A DNA stretch of 7,010 bases, taken from NCBI GenBank assembly GCA_022709925.1, contig JAKLHX010000060.1, forward strand, positions 1-7,010, given 5' to 3'. Of the stretch, positions 5,631 through 7,010 are shown one piece after another. Source of the DNA: Candidatus Margulisiibacteriota bacterium (GTDB lineage: Bacteria; Margulisbacteria; WOR-1; JAKLHX01). Every line of letters begins with the position of its first letter. Within the stretch, counting starts at the first letter, position 1. The position numbers and the translations under genes are program-made. Below the pieces are notes generated by a model, which saw nothing but the letters and a program-made list of their open reading frames with translations, was not told the DNA's origin and ran no database searches.

Positions 5631-5667
5631 ATATGAAATTATACATTATTGGCACGTGCGGTGGCAA
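5631..5667 (-). promoter_or_regulatory. Candidate promoter for a leaderless dapL mRNA
   Basis: Minus strand: TTGCCA (5667-5662; five of six bases of TTGACA), an 18-bp spacer, and perfect TATAAT (5643-5638). The -10 box ends 7 bases before the dapL ATG, so the transcript would begin at or next to the start codon. A 19-bp imperfect palindrome (5649-5667) covers the -35 box and part of the spacer and could be an operator. Confidence 0.62.
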
Positions 5668-5679
5668 AGGGAATGCCTG

Positions 5680-6321
5680 CTACTCTTTACGCTGTGCGCA
5701 AACGAATTCGAAAGGTATGAACGATACCGTATTAAGAGCGGCCCCGTCAGGGAACATCCGCAGCATCTGGACAATAGCCCCAAAATCATGGAATGACGGG
5801 GTTTCCGGAGGAACAAGACCTAATGTATCAAAAACCGTCCGCACATCCGGAGAAACCAGATCTATTTCCCGTTTATCTACCGAGAGCAATAAGCACCTTT
5901 TTCCGTCCGTTTCGCTATCAAAAAACGAGGCTGACCTCTCGAGTGCGGACAAAGTATCACAAGACTTGAACAACCCGCTGAAGATCCGCCAAAAAACAGG
6001 ATCAGGATTTGAAATGCCGCAAAAATTCTCCAAATAGAACTGCAGGGATGATTGGGCGCTGGAAGCCGAAATGTCGTCGACAGCGATATGATGTATTTCC
6101 ATGTCGCGTAAAGTATTTACGTTTTTTTTGCCGATGTAAAGGTCCGAACAATTAGCTATTGAACCTTTTTCCACACGACAAATGTTTATAACTGATGGAC
6201 GGGAAATATCATATAAAGGCAGGCTCAACCCACGGACGCATTCAAGGACCCTTCTAGGATGTCCAAAACCGGTATATTTTATGTTGTGAGGAAGACCTCG
6301 TCCCGGGGTTATTGACGGCAT
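5680..6321 (-). CDS. Unrecognised 213-residue protein
   Basis: I do not recognise a family. The frame is convincingly coding: 213 codons without a stop, a GGAG ribosome binding site (6328-6331) six bases before the ATG at 6321, and a 3-base gap to the upstream gene, so the two are co-translated. The protein has no signal peptide or membrane segment and appears soluble. Strand-like stretches (SVINICRVEKGS, 43-54; RCLLLSVDKREIDL, 142-155) alternate with helices (AQSSLQFYLENF, 89-100; FHDFGAIVQMLRMF, 177-190). It has seven cysteines (28, 48, 58, 101, 121, 143, 208) without metal-site spacing, and ends in FIPFEFVCAQRKE. That ending loosely recalls class I methyltransferase C-termini, but no glycine-rich SAM motif is present, so I make no such call. 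It ends about 50 bases before dapL, which has its own promoter; no terminator is visible. Confidence 0.75.
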   Translation of the reverse strand: MPSITPGRGLPHNIKYTGFGHPRRVLECVRGLSLPLYDISRPSVINICRVEKGSIANCSDLYIGKKNVNTLRDMEIHHIAVDDISASSAQSSLQFYLENFCGISNPDPVFWRIFSGLFKSCDTLSALERSASFFDSETDGKRCLLLSVDKREIDLVSPDVRTVFDTLGLVPPETPSFHDFGAIVQMLRMFPDGAALNTVSFIPFEFVCAQRKE

Positions 6322-6324
6322 TTT

Positions 6325-7010
6325 TTACTCCGAATATCCCAGTATCTGCATCTGCCTGGCTTCGGGAAGACGGTAGAACCAATTCCCGGGTCTTGAAACA
6401 AACCTTGTCTCCGCATATCTAGCGGCTGTCCGCACAGGGAACGAATCATCCCCCAGTATCGATAACAAATAATGATCAGGCATGCTGTCCAGTATGCCGC
6501 ATATCATATCCGCTGGTTCCCGTCTTGAAAGGATATCGACGGCAAAAGGCAAGCTTACTTGTCCTGTACTTAAAAAACTCTTGAGTTCGGAATCGCTCAT
6601 CATATTCATTATTTCTTTTGCCTTATCTTCCGCGATAAAAGGAAAAAAACGCGTTATCTGCGGCATATTTGAGGAATAAGCCAGCAACAGCTCGGAAGGT
6701 GTGAAAAACCTGGTCGACAATATCTTCGCGACCGCGTCAGGAAACATTTGATGCAAAACAATGAATTGGGTATCCCTCCTGAACCTCCTTAAAAGGATTG
6801 CAGTCCTATCCCAGGAACTCATGTTCTTTGAAAATATGCCGGCTATCTCGGCACTGGTGAAATTCCGCTCGATGATAGGAGCAGCTGCCTGGTCCGGCCA
6901 TACATCTTCGCAGCAGAACATCCGGCCCGTATATTCTCCGGGAAGAGCTCTCATGATCGGCCCGGCAATTTTCAGGTCGAACCTGGAAAGGGCCGCAAGC
7001 GTACGGACAG
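6325..7010 (-). CDS. Helical-repeat protein, C-terminal part (cut by window edge)
   Basis: Unrecognised protein whose frame is open through the window edge; in-frame ATG at 6954 exists but the 18 codons before it (VRTLAALSRFDL...) read as protein, so the gene probably begins outside. The visible part is strongly helical and repetitive. Counting from the 6954 ATG, NFTSAEIAGIFSKNM (31-45) and FFTPSELLLAYSSNM (83-97) are clear repeats 52 residues apart. FPDAVAKIL (71-79), DKAKEIMNMM (110-119) and EPADMICGILDSM (146-158) resemble each other and recall the helical repeats of FliG or the MgtE N-domain. SFPVRTAARYAE (171-182) and the edge segment VRTLAALSRF look like HEAT repeats. A scaffold or protein-interaction role is inference. 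No signal peptide or membrane segment is visible in this part. It is coupled to the 213-residue gene by a 3-base gap. Confidence 0.7.
   Translation of the reverse strand, partial: VRTLAALSRFDLKIAGPIMRALPGEYTGRMFCCEDVWPDQAAAPIIERNFTSAEIAGIFSKNMSSWDRTAILLRRFRRDTQFIVLHQMFPDAVAKILSTRFFTPSELLLAYSSNMPQITRFFPFIAEDKAKEIMNMMSDSELKSFLSTGQVSLPFAVDILSRREPADMICGILDSMPDHYLLSILGDDSFPVRTAARYAETRFVSRPGNWFYRLPEARQMQILGYSE

Noticed and set aside
5650..5667. Sigma-54-like TGGCAC motif on the plus strand
   Set aside because: The -12 position reads GG where GC is essential, and no plus-strand gene lies downstream.
5633..6037. Plus-strand frame beginning MKLYIIGTCGGKGN, which by eye recalls the start of metallo-beta-lactamase-fold proteins
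   Set aside because: After about 15 residues it is antisense to the 213-residue gene and does not look like protein; it has no ribosome binding site, and the resemblance comes from the dapL promoter region.

Overview
All genes in this window read on the minus strand, so the biological order runs from right to left. The content is a bacterial chromosome: ribosomal proteins, tRNA modification, chorismate synthesis, the MEP isoprenoid pathway and lysine/peptidoglycan precursor synthesis. The order rpsP-khpA-ylqD-trmD-rplS-lepB is the classic cluster seen in Firmicutes and some related or deep lineages. YlqD is mainly known from Firmicutes and Cyanobacteria-like lineages, and DapL points the same way. 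My best guess is an uncultivated bacterium of the Margulisbacteria/Cyanobacteria neighbourhood or a similar candidate phylum. That is inference from gene content only. No mobile element, tRNA, rRNA or CRISPR array is visible.

Layout in reading order. (a) 7010-5680: two closely coupled genes of unknown function. The first is cut by the window edge and is built of helical repeats with a HEAT-like segment; the second is a 213-residue protein I do not recognise. (b) 5667-3543: dapL (LL-diaminopimelate aminotransferase) and ispH (HMBPP reductase), separated by an unusual patch of 8-bp repeats that can fold into a hairpin and also encodes the dapL stop. (c) 3527-2502: aroC (chorismate synthase). 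(d) 2466-1: the translation cluster rpsP (bS16), khpA (KH-domain RNA-binding protein), ylqD, trmD (tRNA m1G37 methyltransferase), rplS (bL19) and the start of lepB (signal peptidase I), which runs off the left edge.

Two styles of gene start appear side by side. rpsP, khpA, ylqD, rplS and the 213-residue gene have clear Shine-Dalgarno sequences. dapL and aroC have none; each instead has a consensus TATAAT box 7-9 nt before its ATG, with a plausible -35 box 17-18 bp further up, as expected for leaderless mRNAs. Two further promoters, for rpsP and for rplS, share an identical 13-bp extended -10 sequence.

The rimM gene, usually between ylqD and trmD, is missing. All intergenic gaps are short (none near 300 bases). 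The window is mostly ordinary housekeeping DNA; the points worth a second look are the leaderless-type starts, the 8-bp repeat hairpin, the missing rimM and the two unknown genes at the right end.
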